NCBI GenBank assembly: GCA_017475765.1
Contig: JAFVEY010000063.1
Location: forward strand, 1 to 46,315
Reading direction: 5' to 3'
From: Clostridia bacterium
GTDB lineage: Bacteria > Bacillota > Clostridia > Oscillospirales > Acutalibacteraceae
DNA: 46,315 nucleotides
In this document: piece by piece, positions 24,687 through 33,665 of the stretch
Position numbering within the stretch: position 1 is the stretch's first letter
How the letters are laid out: the number at the start of each line of letters is the position of its first letter
Translations under genes and position numbers: made by a program
Notes under the pieces: model-generated
The model's input: the letters and a program-made list of their open reading frames with translations, nothing else
The model's database searches: none
Told to the model about the DNA's origin: nothing

Positions 24687-24727
24687 ATTACTTTCCTCCA
24701 TTCCCTTATTTCCTTATACCGGAAGAT

Positions 24728-25795
24728 TTATCTTCCCAGCCGCTTCATTGCTTCAAGTTCAGCATTTTCGACCTCTTCGATACTGATGTCAAGCGCTGCT
24801 GCAATCTCTTCAGCTGTCATTTCCTTCTTTCCGCCCAGACCATAGCGCAATGATATTACTTTTGCTTCCAATTCCGGAAGAGCGGCAAGCATATCGGCAA
24901 CCTGTCTTGAAAGCTGTTCCTCTGCTTTATCCTGCTCTGTTTTTGCATCTTCTCCGGGTGCTGTCTTTGATATGTCTGTATCCGACTTCACAGCAGCTGT
25001 ATTTTCCCTGCCCTTTGATGCTGCAATGATTTTTTCCACTCTTTCGGCAGATATATTCAGCTTCTCTGCAAGCTCCTTAATATTTGGCTCTCTGCCCTCA
25101 TCCGATCTGATACTGTCATAATATTTTTTCAGCTTTGCCATATCCTCGGCAAGTTCCTGCGGAACATTTACTGTATCATTTTCACTTTGCGTGAGTTCTC
25201 TCATCAGACTGTCAATCCGGTATGCCGCCATAGCCGTAAAGCTGATATTATCAAAATAATCAAATTCTCCGGCAAGCTCCATCACAGCGATGTTTCCCTC
25301 CTGAACAAGATCGAGATATAAAACGCCCTTTCCTGTATAATCCGATGCTATCACCGCCGAAAGATACAGACTTCCTTCGATCAGCTCCGATATTGCTTCA
25401 TCCGCTCCCTGACTCTTTCCGCAGGTCTGAAGCTGCTCGACAGCATAGATCAGTTCTCTGTCCTCTCCGGCATTTAACGGACGCATGGCGCTCAGCTCTG
25501 TCAGATAAAGCGCTATTGCATCCTCTGAGCCTGTCTGCGCTGCCTTTTCCTCCTCGCTGGAGTTTCTTATCCGCTTTGCCGCCTTTTTGGCGCTGTCCGG
25601 ATCGGCGATTTCCCACTGCGGAGGAATCACCTCTATATTCAGGCTCCAGAGCTGTCTGAGAAAACTTTTAAAGGTTTCTTCATCCATATCGCTGAAAGAA
25701 CCGAGTCGGAGTATTTCTCTGACAGCCAAATTTCCTTTGGTCATGCCCAATGTGATAAGCTCATCAGCCATATTTTCATACGAATCGTTCATCAT
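24728..25795 (-). CDS. Degenerate sigma-70-family protein
   Basis: About 355 residues, collinear with the flanking RpoD proteins. It has a region 1.1-like N-terminus (ADELITLGMTKGNLAVREILRLGSFSDMDEETF), a region 1.2 start (IALYLTELSAMRPLN), and a preserved core-binding motif LYLDLVQEGNIAVMELAGEFD. Region 2.3-2.4, [14 protein letters not shown] in RpoD, reads FTAMAAYRIDSLMR, losing the WW pair and the -10 contacts. Region 4.2 keeps LEAKVISLRYGLGG but its recognition helix is SIEEVENAELEAMKRL, losing the arginines that contact -35. It may bind core RNAP without normal promoter recognition. The start is uncertain: GGAGG lies 14 bases before the ATG at 25795, and an in-frame GTG at 25810 overlaps it. 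Not a simple pseudogene: the frame is open throughout. Confidence 0.8.
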   Translation of the reverse strand: MMNDSYENMADELITLGMTKGNLAVREILRLGSFSDMDEETFKSFLRQLWSLNIEVIPPQWEIADPDSAKKAAKRIRNSSEEEKAAQTGSEDAIALYLTELSAMRPLNAGEDRELIYAVEQLQTCGKSQGADEAISELIEGSLYLSAVIASDYTGKGVLYLDLVQEGNIAVMELAGEFDYFDNISFTAMAAYRIDSLMRELTQSENDTVNVPQELAEDMAKLKKYYDSIRSDEGREPNIKELAEKLNISAERVEKIIAASKGRENTAAVKSDTDISKTAPGEDAKTEQDKAEEQLSRQVADMLAALPELEAKVISLRYGLGGKKEMTAEEIAAALDISIEEVENAELEAMKRLGR

Positions 25796-25817
25796 ACCGT
25801 TTATATGCACCTCCGTA

Positions 25818-26900
25818 TTATTTCAGCTTCTTGCTTCTGCTTGGATGGCGGAGCTTTCTGAGTGCCTTTGCTTCAATCTGTCTGATTCTTTCACGAGTTA
25901 CATCAAATTCCTCGCCAACTTCTTCCAATGTTCTCGGTCTGCCGTCGTCCAATCCGAAACGCAGACGGATCACCTTTTCTTCTCTGGGTGTGAGGGTAGA
26001 CAGTACAGCCGCAAGCTGTTCCTTAAGCATTGACTGAGAAGCCGCATCCTGCGGTGTCAGAGCGCTGTCATCGGGAATAAAATCACCCAGATGGCTGTCC
26101 TCCTCCTCACCTATCGGCGTTTCAAGAGAAACAGGCTCTTGGGCAGCACGTATTGCTTCTCTGATCTTATCAACGGAGGTACCGAGAAATTCGGCAATTT
26201 CCTCTATGGTGGGCTCATGTCCGTTTTCGTGCAGAAGCTGACTGGAAGCTTTTTTTATTTTATTGATGGTTTCGCCCATGTGAACGGGGATTCTTATCGT
26301 CCTTGCCTGATCGGCAATCGCTCTTGTGATAGCCTGTCTGATCCACCACGTCGCATAAGTAGAAAATTTGAAGCCTTTGGTGTGGTCAAATTTCTCAACG
26401 GCTTTCATCAGTCCGAGATTACCCTCCTGTATAAGATCGAGGAACTGCATTCCCCTGCCGAGATAACGCTTGGCAATGCTTACAACAAGTCTGAGGTTCG
26501 CCTCGACAAGTCTTTGTGCTGCATCGTCATCGCCCTCCAGTATTTTTTGGGCAAGCTCTGTTTCCTCACTCGACGACAAAAGCGGAACTCTTCCGATCTC
26601 CTTAAGATAAATCCTTACAGGATCATCGGTGGAAACAACTCCATCAGAAATAACAGATTCCTTTTCTCCGTCCTCAGAAATAGATGTCAGCTCATCATCA
26701 TCCAGCATAATATCTTCCATCGTTTCAACAATTTCGATACCGCTTGATTCCAAAGCGTCATAAAATTTTTCCATCTGTTCGGGTTCAATATCACTTTCAC
26801 CCGTTGCGTCAAAGATTTCCTTATTGGTAAGCTGTCCCTTTGATTTTCCCAGTTCAATAAGGTCTGTCAATATTTTCTTTTCAGGCTGCTGTCCGCTCAT
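25818..26900 (-). CDS. rpoD: Housekeeping sigma factor RpoD, dnaG-linked copy
   Basis: 360 residues with complete regions 1.1-like ([40 protein letters not shown]), 1.2, 2, 3 and 4; [34 protein letters not shown] and [18 protein letters not shown] are identical or nearly so to the second copy. The C-terminus stops at SRSKKLK, four residues shorter than that copy. AGGAGGAG precedes the ATG. It starts 18 bases after the dnaG stop, the classic dnaG-rpoD arrangement of the macromolecular-synthesis operon, so this is the best candidate for the primary sigma-A. Confidence 0.95.
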   Translation of the reverse strand: MSGQQPEKKILTDLIELGKSKGQLTNKEIFDATGESDIEPEQMEKFYDALESSGIEIVETMEDIMLDDDELTSISEDGEKESVISDGVVSTDDPVRIYLKEIGRVPLLSSSEETELAQKILEGDDDAAQRLVEANLRLVVSIAKRYLGRGMQFLDLIQEGNLGLMKAVEKFDHTKGFKFSTYATWWIRQAITRAIADQARTIRIPVHMGETINKIKKASSQLLHENGHEPTIEEIAEFLGTSVDKIREAIRAAQEPVSLETPIGEEEDSHLGDFIPDDSALTPQDAASQSMLKEQLAAVLSTLTPREEKVIRLRFGLDDGRPRTLEEVGEEFDVTRERIRQIEAKALRKLRHPSRSKKLK

Positions 26901-26918
26901 AAAAATACTCCTCCTAAA

Positions 26919-28685
26919 TTATTGCTTCTTTTCCTTCATTTTCCTGAGCTGCTCCATAATAGTATCATTATCTGCCGCTGCTATCTGTTCGGGGGTGAGC
27001 TTCTCGCTCTCCTCTTCCAGAACACGGATATATTCATCTGCCGAACCCAAAGGGTCGTTTTCCTTCGGGCGTGCTGCCAGCATTCTTGCAATTCTGCTCA
27101 TTTCGTCAACGGAAAAATCTCCCGATATATCAGACATTGATATTTCTTGACCGTTTTCCGTCCGGGTGTGTAAGATCTCATATATTCTTCTGTTAAAGGC
27201 TGTTACAAAAACTTTCGGGTCAACTTCTTTACATATTTTTTCCGCTGCATCGGGATTCAGAATCATAATGGCAATCAATGCCTCTTCTGCATTTGCGGCA
27301 CGAAGATTATAAGATTTGTCTGTATTCATCCTGTCATTTCTGCCGCTGAGCTCCTTGATGACATCTCTCTGCATCGTTTTCATCTGCTGTGCGGCAGCCT
27401 TGCGGGCATTTTTCCTGACAAGTCGGTCAAAAGCGCTTTTTTCAACCTCAAGCTCCTTTGCCAGCCTTGTGATATACACATCCTGCTCCACCGGATTTTC
27501 GATTGTGGCAACCAGCTCTGCCGCACGGGTCAGAAATTCCACTCTCTGCTCTGTGATATCCGTGTTAAAGCCTGTTCTGAGCTTATCGAGACGATATTCT
27601 ATATCATTTCCCGATTTTTCAAGAAGCATACGGAATCTTGCGCTTCCCTGATCTCCGTAGGATTTGATAAATTCATCGGGATCCTTTCCGTTAGGAACTG
27701 TCAGAACCTTCACTTTCAGACCTGTCGGGCGCAGTATATTGATTGCTCTCTGTGTTGCCTTTTGTCCTGCTTCATCCGCATCGTAACATATCACAACCTC
27801 ATCGCAGTACCGCTTTATGATTAGTGCCTGCTCCTGCGTCAGCGCTGTTCCCAGCGTTGCGATCGCATTTTCAAAGCCTGCCTGATGAAGAGCAATAACA
27901 TCCATATAGCCCTCTACCAGTATCAGCTGTCCTTCTGCCTTATTTTTGGCAAACTGCAGGGCAAAAAGATTCCTGCTTTTATTGAATACCGGGGTTTCAG
28001 CCGTATTCAGATATTTGGGCTTTATATCCGACATGATTCTTCCGCCGAATGCAATGACATTACCTCGAAGATCAATGATTGGAAACATTACTCTGTCCGA
28101 AAATCTGTCAAACGGATAACCTTTTTTTGACTGATTGGCAAGATTCGCCTGAATCATCTCGGCAGCAGTAAAGCCCTTTGATTTAAGGTGATTGACAAGT
28201 TCATATCTTGACGGAGGCGAATATCCCAGTCCGAAATGGATGATGGTCTTTTCGGAAAGCCGTCTTTTTCTCAGATATTCCAGAGCCTGTTTTCCCTGGG
28301 GAGTGTATAGCTGTTTATGATAAAATCTTGCTGCTTCCCTATTTGCTTCATATATTCTTGTTTTCAGCTGTCCTGTTCCGTCATCTTTTCCTTGTTCGGG
28401 AACAGTCATTCCCGCACGCTGGGCAAGAAACTTTATCGCCTCGACATAATCCAGATTTTCCATTCGGCGGATGAATGTTATCACATCTCCGCCGACTCCG
28501 CAGCCAAAGCAATGAAAATATCCGTTTTCTCTTGAAACGCTGAATGACGCTGATTTTTCATTATGAAACGGACAAAGTCCCATAAGGCTTCTTCCTGATT
28601 TTTTTAATGGTACATATCCTGAAATAATATCGGCGATATCCGTTCTTGCCTTCAATTCCTGTATAAATTCGTCCGGTATCGGCAA
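26919..28685 (-). CDS. dnaG: DNA primase
   Basis: 588 residues. DnaG makes RNA primers for replication. The CHC2 zinc finger is C38-P-F-H41 and C59/C62 (HCFGC); the TOPRIM catalytic core has LILVEGYMDVIALHQAG and CYDADEAG; the C-terminal DnaB-binding region is the least conserved part. The start codon is TTG at 28685, preceded by GGGAGG at eight bases; no ATG lies close enough to keep the N-terminal PDEFIQELKARTDI block. It lies between dgt and rpoD on the same strand. Confidence 0.96.
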   Translation of the reverse strand: MPIPDEFIQELKARTDIADIISGYVPLKKSGRSLMGLCPFHNEKSASFSVSRENGYFHCFGCGVGGDVITFIRRMENLDYVEAIKFLAQRAGMTVPEQGKDDGTGQLKTRIYEANREAARFYHKQLYTPQGKQALEYLRKRRLSEKTIIHFGLGYSPPSRYELVNHLKSKGFTAAEMIQANLANQSKKGYPFDRFSDRVMFPIIDLRGNVIAFGGRIMSDIKPKYLNTAETPVFNKSRNLFALQFAKNKAEGQLILVEGYMDVIALHQAGFENAIATLGTALTQEQALIIKRYCDEVVICYDADEAGQKATQRAINILRPTGLKVKVLTVPNGKDPDEFIKSYGDQGSARFRMLLEKSGNDIEYRLDKLRTGFNTDITEQRVEFLTRAAELVATIENPVEQDVYITRLAKELEVEKSAFDRLVRKNARKAAAQQMKTMQRDVIKELSGRNDRMNTDKSYNLRAANAEEALIAIMILNPDAAEKICKEVDPKVFVTAFNRRIYEILHTRTENGQEISMSDISGDFSVDEMSRIARMLAARPKENDPLGSADEYIRVLEEESEKLTPEQIAAADNDTIMEQLRKMKEKKQ

Positions 28686-28734
28686 ATCTGTTTCCCTCCC
28701 AATTGATTGCTCTGTTTCAATTTCTCATTCCCTG

Positions 28735-29739
28735 TTATCTGTATCCCACCCATGAGTTGGGGACAAACAGCTTTTTAAACTGCTCTATGGCATAACGGTC
28801 GGTCATTCCTGCAAGATAATCGCAGACAGCTCTTTCAACGCCGTCCGTATTGGCGGTGCGTTTGTTTTCATCGGGCATAGCATCGGGGTGTTTTACAAAG
28901 TATTCATAAAGAAAGCTGATAAGATCCGGTACTTTCTTTTCCTCACGTTTGGCATAATCATTTGAATAAACCGCTGCAAACATAAATTTATGCAGTCTGT
29001 CAAATACCTCCTGAATTTTTTCATTCATTTTCAGATCTTCACCTTCGGTATTTTCTATCAGAGAAAGCACAAGCGTATTGATCCTTTCAGATGTGCTGTT
29101 GCCGAGAATATCCGTTACTTCCTTTGACAGAGCTCCTTCGGAGATCACTCCTGCCCTGATGGCATCGTCAATATCGTGATTTATGTATGCGATTCTATCT
29201 GCAATACGGACAATTCTGCCCTCAACGGTATCTGCCTGTTTTCCTGTTGTGTGGCAGACAATCCCGTTTCTCGTTTCGTAAGTCAGGTTCAGTCCTTTGC
29301 CGTTCTTTTCCAGACGGTCAACAACTCTCAGACTTTGCTCATAATGACGAAAACCTCCCGGAACAATGCTGTTCAAAGCACGTTCTCCCGCATGACCGAA
29401 CGGCGTATGTCCGAGATCATGCGCAAGGGAAACTGCTTCCGTCAGATCCTCATTCAGCCGCAGCGCCCTTGCAACGGTTCTGGCGATCTGTGCCACCTCA
29501 AGGGTATGCGTCAGTCTGGTTCTGTAATGATCCCCCTCAGGAGAAAGGAAAACCTGTGTTTTATGCTTTAGTCTTCTGAACGATTTGCAGTGGATGATTC
29601 TATCCCTGTCACGCTGAAATTCGGTGCGGACAGAGCATTTTTCTTCTTTTCTTTCACGTCCCTTTGTTTCCGATGACAAGCAGGCAATGGGGGAAAAAAT
29701 ATACTTTTCGATACTCTCGCTTTTCTCTCTTATATTCAA
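28735..29739 (-). CDS. dgt: dGTPase-family triphosphohydrolase
   Basis: 334 residues. It is an HD-domain enzyme that hydrolyses deoxynucleoside triphosphates, typically dGTP, to the nucleoside and triphosphate. Conserved pieces are FRRLKHKTQVFLSPEGDHYRTRLTHTLEVAQIART (first His and allosteric part), AVSLAHDLGHTPFGHAGE (HD dyad and HGH-like segment), and RIADRIAYINHDIDDAIRAG. The start is TTG, eight bases after GGAGG. It is the first gene of the dgt - dnaG - rpoD run and lies 49 bases before dnaG, linking dNTP pool control to replication. A TTGAGC-18-TAATAT promoter is possible just upstream. Confidence 0.93.
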   Translation of the reverse strand: MNIREKSESIEKYIFSPIACLSSETKGRERKEEKCSVRTEFQRDRDRIIHCKSFRRLKHKTQVFLSPEGDHYRTRLTHTLEVAQIARTVARALRLNEDLTEAVSLAHDLGHTPFGHAGERALNSIVPGGFRHYEQSLRVVDRLEKNGKGLNLTYETRNGIVCHTTGKQADTVEGRIVRIADRIAYINHDIDDAIRAGVISEGALSKEVTDILGNSTSERINTLVLSLIENTEGEDLKMNEKIQEVFDRLHKFMFAAVYSNDYAKREEKKVPDLISFLYEYFVKHPDAMPDENKRTANTDGVERAVCDYLAGMTDRYAIEQFKKLFVPNSWVGYR

Positions 29740-29859
29740 AATTTACACCTCCGTTTCTTTCAAAAATCCTGTCTATATTATTTATACGCAAAAAAGTTGC
29801 TCAAACCATTATAATTTGAAAATTTTTTCAAAATACGTATTGTTGCACCATCAGATGTA

Positions 29860-30492
29860 CTACGTTATCATCTTAAAGAATTTTTCATCAATGATTTCCG
29901 CCTTCACATTTCCGCAGGTCACATCTGCCAGCTGCTTTTCAAATGAAGCAAAATTTTCGGGCGCAATATGAAATTCTATCGTGACAGTCTCGCCGAAATC
30001 CGTATGATCCGTCACTCCGCCGCAGGACGGTATCAGACCAGAAACTTTACCGTACTGATTATAATCACATTTCAGGCTGCATATACTGCAGCTTTTCATT
30101 TGAATGATTCCGCCAGCTTCAAGAGCAATTTTCGCTCCTTTTGTATAGGCTCTGACAAGTCCGCCTGCTCCGAGAAGAATCCCTCCGAAATATCGTGTCA
30201 CAACAACCACCGCATCCGTTACACCGGATTTTATCATCACATCCAGCGTTGGCACTCCGGCTGTACCGTGAGGTTCTCCATCGTCGCTGAAACGCTGTAT
30301 GCCGCCTTCCCGCAAAACATAGGCATAGACATTATGGGTTGCGTCCCAATGCAGTTTTTTCTTTTCCTCTATAAAGGCGAGAGCCTCTTCCTCTGTCTTT
30401 ACCGGCCGCACATAACCTATAAATTTTGACCTCTGCTCCACGAACTCGTCCTGAGCTTCTTTTTCAATTGTTTTATAAGACATATCCATATC
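29860..30492 (-). CDS. YigZ/IMPACT family protein
   Basis: 210 residues with the N-terminal UPF0029 (IMPACT) domain: EFVEQRSKFIGYVRPVKTEEEA, HWDATHNVYAYVL, RFSDDGEPHGTAGVPTLDVM, VVTRYFGGILLGAGGLVRAYTKGA, then a small C-terminal domain. Bacterial YigZ folds like parts of EF-G; the eukaryotic relative IMPACT regulates GCN1/GCN2, but the bacterial role is not settled. The start at 30492 follows AAAGGA; the frame is open further up across the rpmE terminator. Stands downstream of rpmE. Confidence 0.9.
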   Translation of the reverse strand, partial: DMDMSYKTIEKEAQDEFVEQRSKFIGYVRPVKTEEEALAFIEEKKKLHWDATHNVYAYVLREGGIQRFSDDGEPHGTAGVPTLDVMIKSGVTDAVVVVTRYFGGILLGAGGLVRAYTKGAKIALEAGGIIQMKSCSICSLKCDYNQYGKVSGLIPSCGGVTDHTDFGETVTIEFHIAPENFASFEKQLADVTCGNVKAEIIDEKFFKMIT

Positions 30493-30515
30493 AAATATCC
30501 TTTCGGGTAGAAAAA

Positions 30516-30543
30516 GGCGGCACACCCGTATGAATGTGCCGCC
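30516..30543 (-). terminator. Terminator of rpmE
   Basis: GGCGGCACA (30516-30524) pairs with TGTGCCGCC (30535-30543); on the minus strand it is followed by TTTTTC. Confidence 0.85.
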
Positions 30544-30561
30544 ATAACCGCATAGTTAAAA

Positions 30562-30768
30562 TTATTTCTGTGTAATGCCGTAACGTCTGTTAAATCTGTC
30601 AGCACGTCCGCCTGTATCAACGAGCTTCTGTCTGCCTGTAAAGAACGGATGACATTTGGAGCAAATTTCAACACGGATATCGCTCTTTGTTGAACCTGTT
30701 TCAATCACATTGCCGCAGGCACAGGTAATTGTTGTCTGCTGGTAGTTAGGATGAATGTTGTCCCTCAT
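30562..30768 (-). CDS. rpmE: Ribosomal protein L31 (zinc-binding type)
   Basis: 68 residues. L31 links the large and small ribosomal subunits. This is the zinc-containing form: C16, C18, C36 and C39 (TCACGN and [11 protein letters not shown]) form the metal site, which zinc-independent paralogues lack. HPNYQ and [14 protein letters not shown] are conserved. Own promoter and terminator; GAGGTG ribosome site. The Cys-containing form means it can act as a zinc store. Confidence 0.97.
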   Translation of the reverse strand: MRDNIHPNYQQTTITCACGNVIETGSTKSDIRVEICSKCHPFFTGRQKLVDTGGRADRFNRRYGITQK

Positions 30769-30808
30769 TTGAGTTCACCTCTTTCGTATCTGCCTGAGTA
30801 ACAATCGA

Positions 30809-30837
30809 ATTATAACACATCTTAAAAGAAATTGCAA
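30809..30837 (-). promoter_or_regulatory. Sigma-A promoter of rpmE
   Basis: Minus strand TTGCAA (30837-30832), 17 bases, TATAAT (30814-30809). A CTTAAAAG/CTTTTAAG inverted repeat (30821-30828, 30841-30848) flanks the -35 and may be a weak terminator or operator. Confidence 0.7.
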
Positions 30838-30865
30838 GAACTTTTAAGATTTTTTTAAAAATTTA

Positions 30866-32125
30866 TCATTTTACGGCTGCTGCCTTCTTTTTCTTTTTTT
30901 CCGGAAGCTCCGATGTGCCGTTTTTGCCGTCTTTCTTGTCGCTTAATGCCAGCTTCAGGAGTATCGGTGTTATGATAGTTGTCACGATAACGACAACCAC
31001 TATCGGCGGAAACAGCGCAGCATCAATAATGCCTGCTTCATTGCCCTTCTGAGCCACGATAAGTGCCACCTCTCCTCTTGAAACCATGCCTATACCGATT
31101 GCAAGCGATTCCTTATTGTTGAATTTACAGAGCTTTGCACCGATACCGCAGCCTACGATTTTTGAAAGTATCGCTACCGCAAGAAGTGCGATCGTAAACC
31201 AAAGAATCGTACTGTCCATTGCCTTGACCTCAGTTTTGATTCCGATACTTGCAAAAAATACAGGAGAAAAGAATGCAAACGAAACTACGCTTACTTTTTC
31301 ATCAATATACTCATGTGAACCGTAGTTACAGAGAATCAGTCCTGCAAAATAGGCTCCCGTTATATCCGCCACTCCGAAGAAATGCTCTGCACAGAAGGAC
31401 ATTATCAGCGCAAAGGACACTCCGAAAATGACGATCCTGTGCTTTTTGGCATAGAATTTTTTCGGTATCTTGGACAAAAGTTTTACCAACACGGCACAGC
31501 CGATAACAAACACAAAAAACAGCACGATCTTTACGATAGATTCAACCGGCTTTACATCCGGATCCTGCAGACCCGTCACAAGTGTCAGCACAATGATCCC
31601 GATAATATCATCAATAATTGCCGCTCCGAGTATCGCCGTACCCATTTTTGTTTTCAGCTTGCCCAATTCTCTGAGTGTTTCAACAGTAATGCTTACCGAT
31701 GTTGCCATCAGCACGACTCCGACAAATATGATCTTACAAAGATGTACGGAATCCGAAAAATCGAAGCCGTAAAATGCTCCGTAAACGGCTCCGCCGCCTG
31801 CCATCGGCACAATAACGCCGATAAGAGCAATAATAAACGAAGCAAGTCCCGTTTTTTTCAGCTCGGAAAAATCCGTTCCGATGCCGGCAAGAAACATCAG
31901 CAGGATCACGCCGATTTCAGCAGTCTGATTGATAAAGGCAAGACTGCCGTCTCCGCTGAGAAGCGAATTATCCGCTCCGACAAGATTCAGCACCGACGGA
32001 CCGATAATCACACCGGCGAGAAGCGCACCCACAACCTGCGGCATATTTACCTTTTGCGACAAAAGTCCGAAGATCTTTGTCGAGGCAAGTATGATCGCAA
32101 GCACCAACAAGAACATATAGTCCAT
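30866..32125 (-). CDS. Cation:proton antiporter, CPA2/KefB-type
   Basis: 419 residues with about twelve membrane helices and no TrkA-N regulatory domain. Family signatures are QVVGALLAGVIIGPSVLNLVG near the N-terminus, GVVLMATSVSITVETLRELGKL and AAIIDDIIGIIVLTLV, where the paired Asp of the central helix is expected to bind Na+, K+ or H+. The C-terminal tail is highly Lys-rich (PEKKKKKAAAVK). It exchanges a monovalent cation for protons for pH and ion balance; which cation is unknown. The start at 32125 follows GGAAGGG. It has its own promoter (TTGAAA-17-TATTTT). Confidence 0.9.
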   Translation of the reverse strand: MDYMFLLVLAIILASTKIFGLLSQKVNMPQVVGALLAGVIIGPSVLNLVGADNSLLSGDGSLAFINQTAEIGVILLMFLAGIGTDFSELKKTGLASFIIALIGVIVPMAGGGAVYGAFYGFDFSDSVHLCKIIFVGVVLMATSVSITVETLRELGKLKTKMGTAILGAAIIDDIIGIIVLTLVTGLQDPDVKPVESIVKIVLFFVFVIGCAVLVKLLSKIPKKFYAKKHRIVIFGVSFALIMSFCAEHFFGVADITGAYFAGLILCNYGSHEYIDEKVSVVSFAFFSPVFFASIGIKTEVKAMDSTILWFTIALLAVAILSKIVGCGIGAKLCKFNNKESLAIGIGMVSRGEVALIVAQKGNEAGIIDAALFPPIVVVVIVTTIITPILLKLALSDKKDGKNGTSELPEKKKKKAAAVK

Positions 32126-32160
32126 ACAAACCCTTCCTTTTTCCAAAAAATCTATTCATT

Positions 32161-32189
32161 AAAATAACATATTTCGGCATTTTTTTCAA
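32161..32189 (-). promoter_or_regulatory. Promoter of the antiporter gene
   Basis: Minus strand TTGAAA (32189-32184), 17 bases, TATTTT (32166-32161). Confidence 0.5.
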
Positions 32190-32230
32190 TAGACAATTAC
32201 ATTCGATTAATAAATTTTATCAAATAAATT

Positions 32231-32262
32231 CTGCCGCAGAATGAAAATATGCTCTGCGGCAG
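32231..32262 (-). terminator. Terminator after rlmI
   Basis: CTGCCGCAGA (32231-32240) pairs with TCTGCGGCAG (32253-32262); the minus-strand exit is AATTTATTT, so a weak U-run. Confidence 0.65.
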
Positions 32263-32278
32263 AAATTTATACAACAAA

Positions 32279-33505
32279 TTATACAACCTGAAAAAGATAG
32301 AATTTAAGATACTCTGTTTCAGGAACATTATAAAGAACGGGATGATCGGGAGACTGCTGTCTGTATTCTATTCTCCTGAGAGATACATGAGCGTCCAGCG
32401 CCGCACTTCTGAGCATTTCCTCAAAAAGCTGCTCTGTCATAAAATGAGAGCATGAGCAGGTGGCAAGATATCCTCCGTGAGGAAGCAGCTTCATTGCTCT
32501 GAGATTGATCTCCTTATATCCTCTGACAGCGCTTTCAACCGTTGACCTTGATTTTGTGAAAGCAGGCGGGTCAAGAATAATAAAATCATAGCCTTCTCTT
32601 CCGTTCATGGAAGAAAGCAGATCGAAAACATTGGCACACTCAAAGCTCATTTTGTTCTCAATACCGTTCAATCCGGCATTTCTTTTTGCCATTGCTATTG
32701 CATCCTGAGAGATATCAACCGCACAGACATGATCGGCTCCCCCCATCACCGCATTCATAGCAAACGAACCTGTATGCGTAAAGCAGTCCAGTACCCGTCT
32801 TCCCTTTGCAATTCTTGAAACAGCAAGACGATTATATTTCTGATCAAGAAAGAATCCTGTTTTCTGACCATTTTCAAAGTCAACATGATATTTTATGCCG
32901 TTCTCGGTGATGATGACATTGGTGCTGTCGGGTATTTCTGTTCCTTCAAGAGCATAGAACCCCTTTCCCTGCTCCATTCCCTCAAGCTCACGGACCTTGA
33001 CATCATTTCTTTCAAATATGCCTCTGATTTTCTGTCCGTCCTCGGTAAGAACCTTATAAAGCAGAGGAAAAATCATATCCTTTCTTTTTTCAAGTCCGAG
33101 AGAAAGCGTCTGTGTTACCAGTATATCATGGAATTTATCAACCGTCAAACCGGGAAATGTATCCGCTTCGCCGAAAATAATCCGGCAACAGTCAAGATCG
33201 TCTCCCATCACCGTCTTTCTGTATTCCCAGGCATAGCGAATTCTTCTTTCAAAAAAGGCTGCATCAAATTTATCATTGGCATTTCTTGAAAGAAGTCTTA
33301 TGCGTATTTTGGAATGGCTGTTGTACATACCCGAACCGAGAAATCTTCCTCTGCCGCTGACAACATCAACAATATCTCCGTTTTCAGGTTTTCCATCAAG
33401 ATTTTTTACTTCTGCATCATAAATCCAAGGATGACCGTGCTGCAGGCTCGCCTCCGCCTTTTTGGAAACCTCTGCAACAACATATCCTCTTTTTTTAAAT
33501 GACAT
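32279..33505 (-). CDS. rlmI: 23S rRNA (cytosine-C5) methyltransferase, RlmI-like
   Basis: 408 residues. An N-terminal PUA domain (HPWIYDAEVKNLDGKPENGDIVDVVSGRGRFLG) precedes a Rossmann methyltransferase: GQKTGFFLDQKYNR, motif I VLDCFTHTGSFAM, motif IV IILDPPAF, and the catalytic Cys region CSCSHF. RlmI methylates C1962 of E. coli 23S rRNA; the position here is inferred from the family. The ATG follows GGGGAGAGG. A TTGTTT-17-TATAAT promoter precedes it. Single gene unit. Confidence 0.9.
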   Translation of the reverse strand: MSFKKRGYVVAEVSKKAEASLQHGHPWIYDAEVKNLDGKPENGDIVDVVSGRGRFLGSGMYNSHSKIRIRLLSRNANDKFDAAFFERRIRYAWEYRKTVMGDDLDCCRIIFGEADTFPGLTVDKFHDILVTQTLSLGLEKRKDMIFPLLYKVLTEDGQKIRGIFERNDVKVRELEGMEQGKGFYALEGTEIPDSTNVIITENGIKYHVDFENGQKTGFFLDQKYNRLAVSRIAKGRRVLDCFTHTGSFAMNAVMGGADHVCAVDISQDAIAMAKRNAGLNGIENKMSFECANVFDLLSSMNGREGYDFIILDPPAFTKSRSTVESAVRGYKEINLRAMKLLPHGGYLATCSCSHFMTEQLFEEMLRSAALDAHVSLRRIEYRQQSPDHPVLYNVPETEYLKFYLFQVV

Positions 33506-33546
33506 TATTTTCCTCTCCCCTTTATCTTCATTAAAATACCGTATAC

Positions 33547-33575
33547 ATTATATCAGCTTTTTTAAGAATAAACAA
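33547..33575 (-). promoter_or_regulatory. Promoter of rlmI
   Basis: Minus strand TTGTTT (33575-33570), 17 bases, TATAAT (33552-33547). Just upstream a CCGGAC/GTCCGG hairpin (33604-33626) probably ends glgA transcription. Confidence 0.6.
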
Positions 33576-33665
33576 TAGGAATTGTCAATCAGAAATAATG
33601 CCCCCGGACGGAGGAAAAACGTCCGGAGGCGGTAATATTCGCTTATGGAAATCTCTTATAATACC

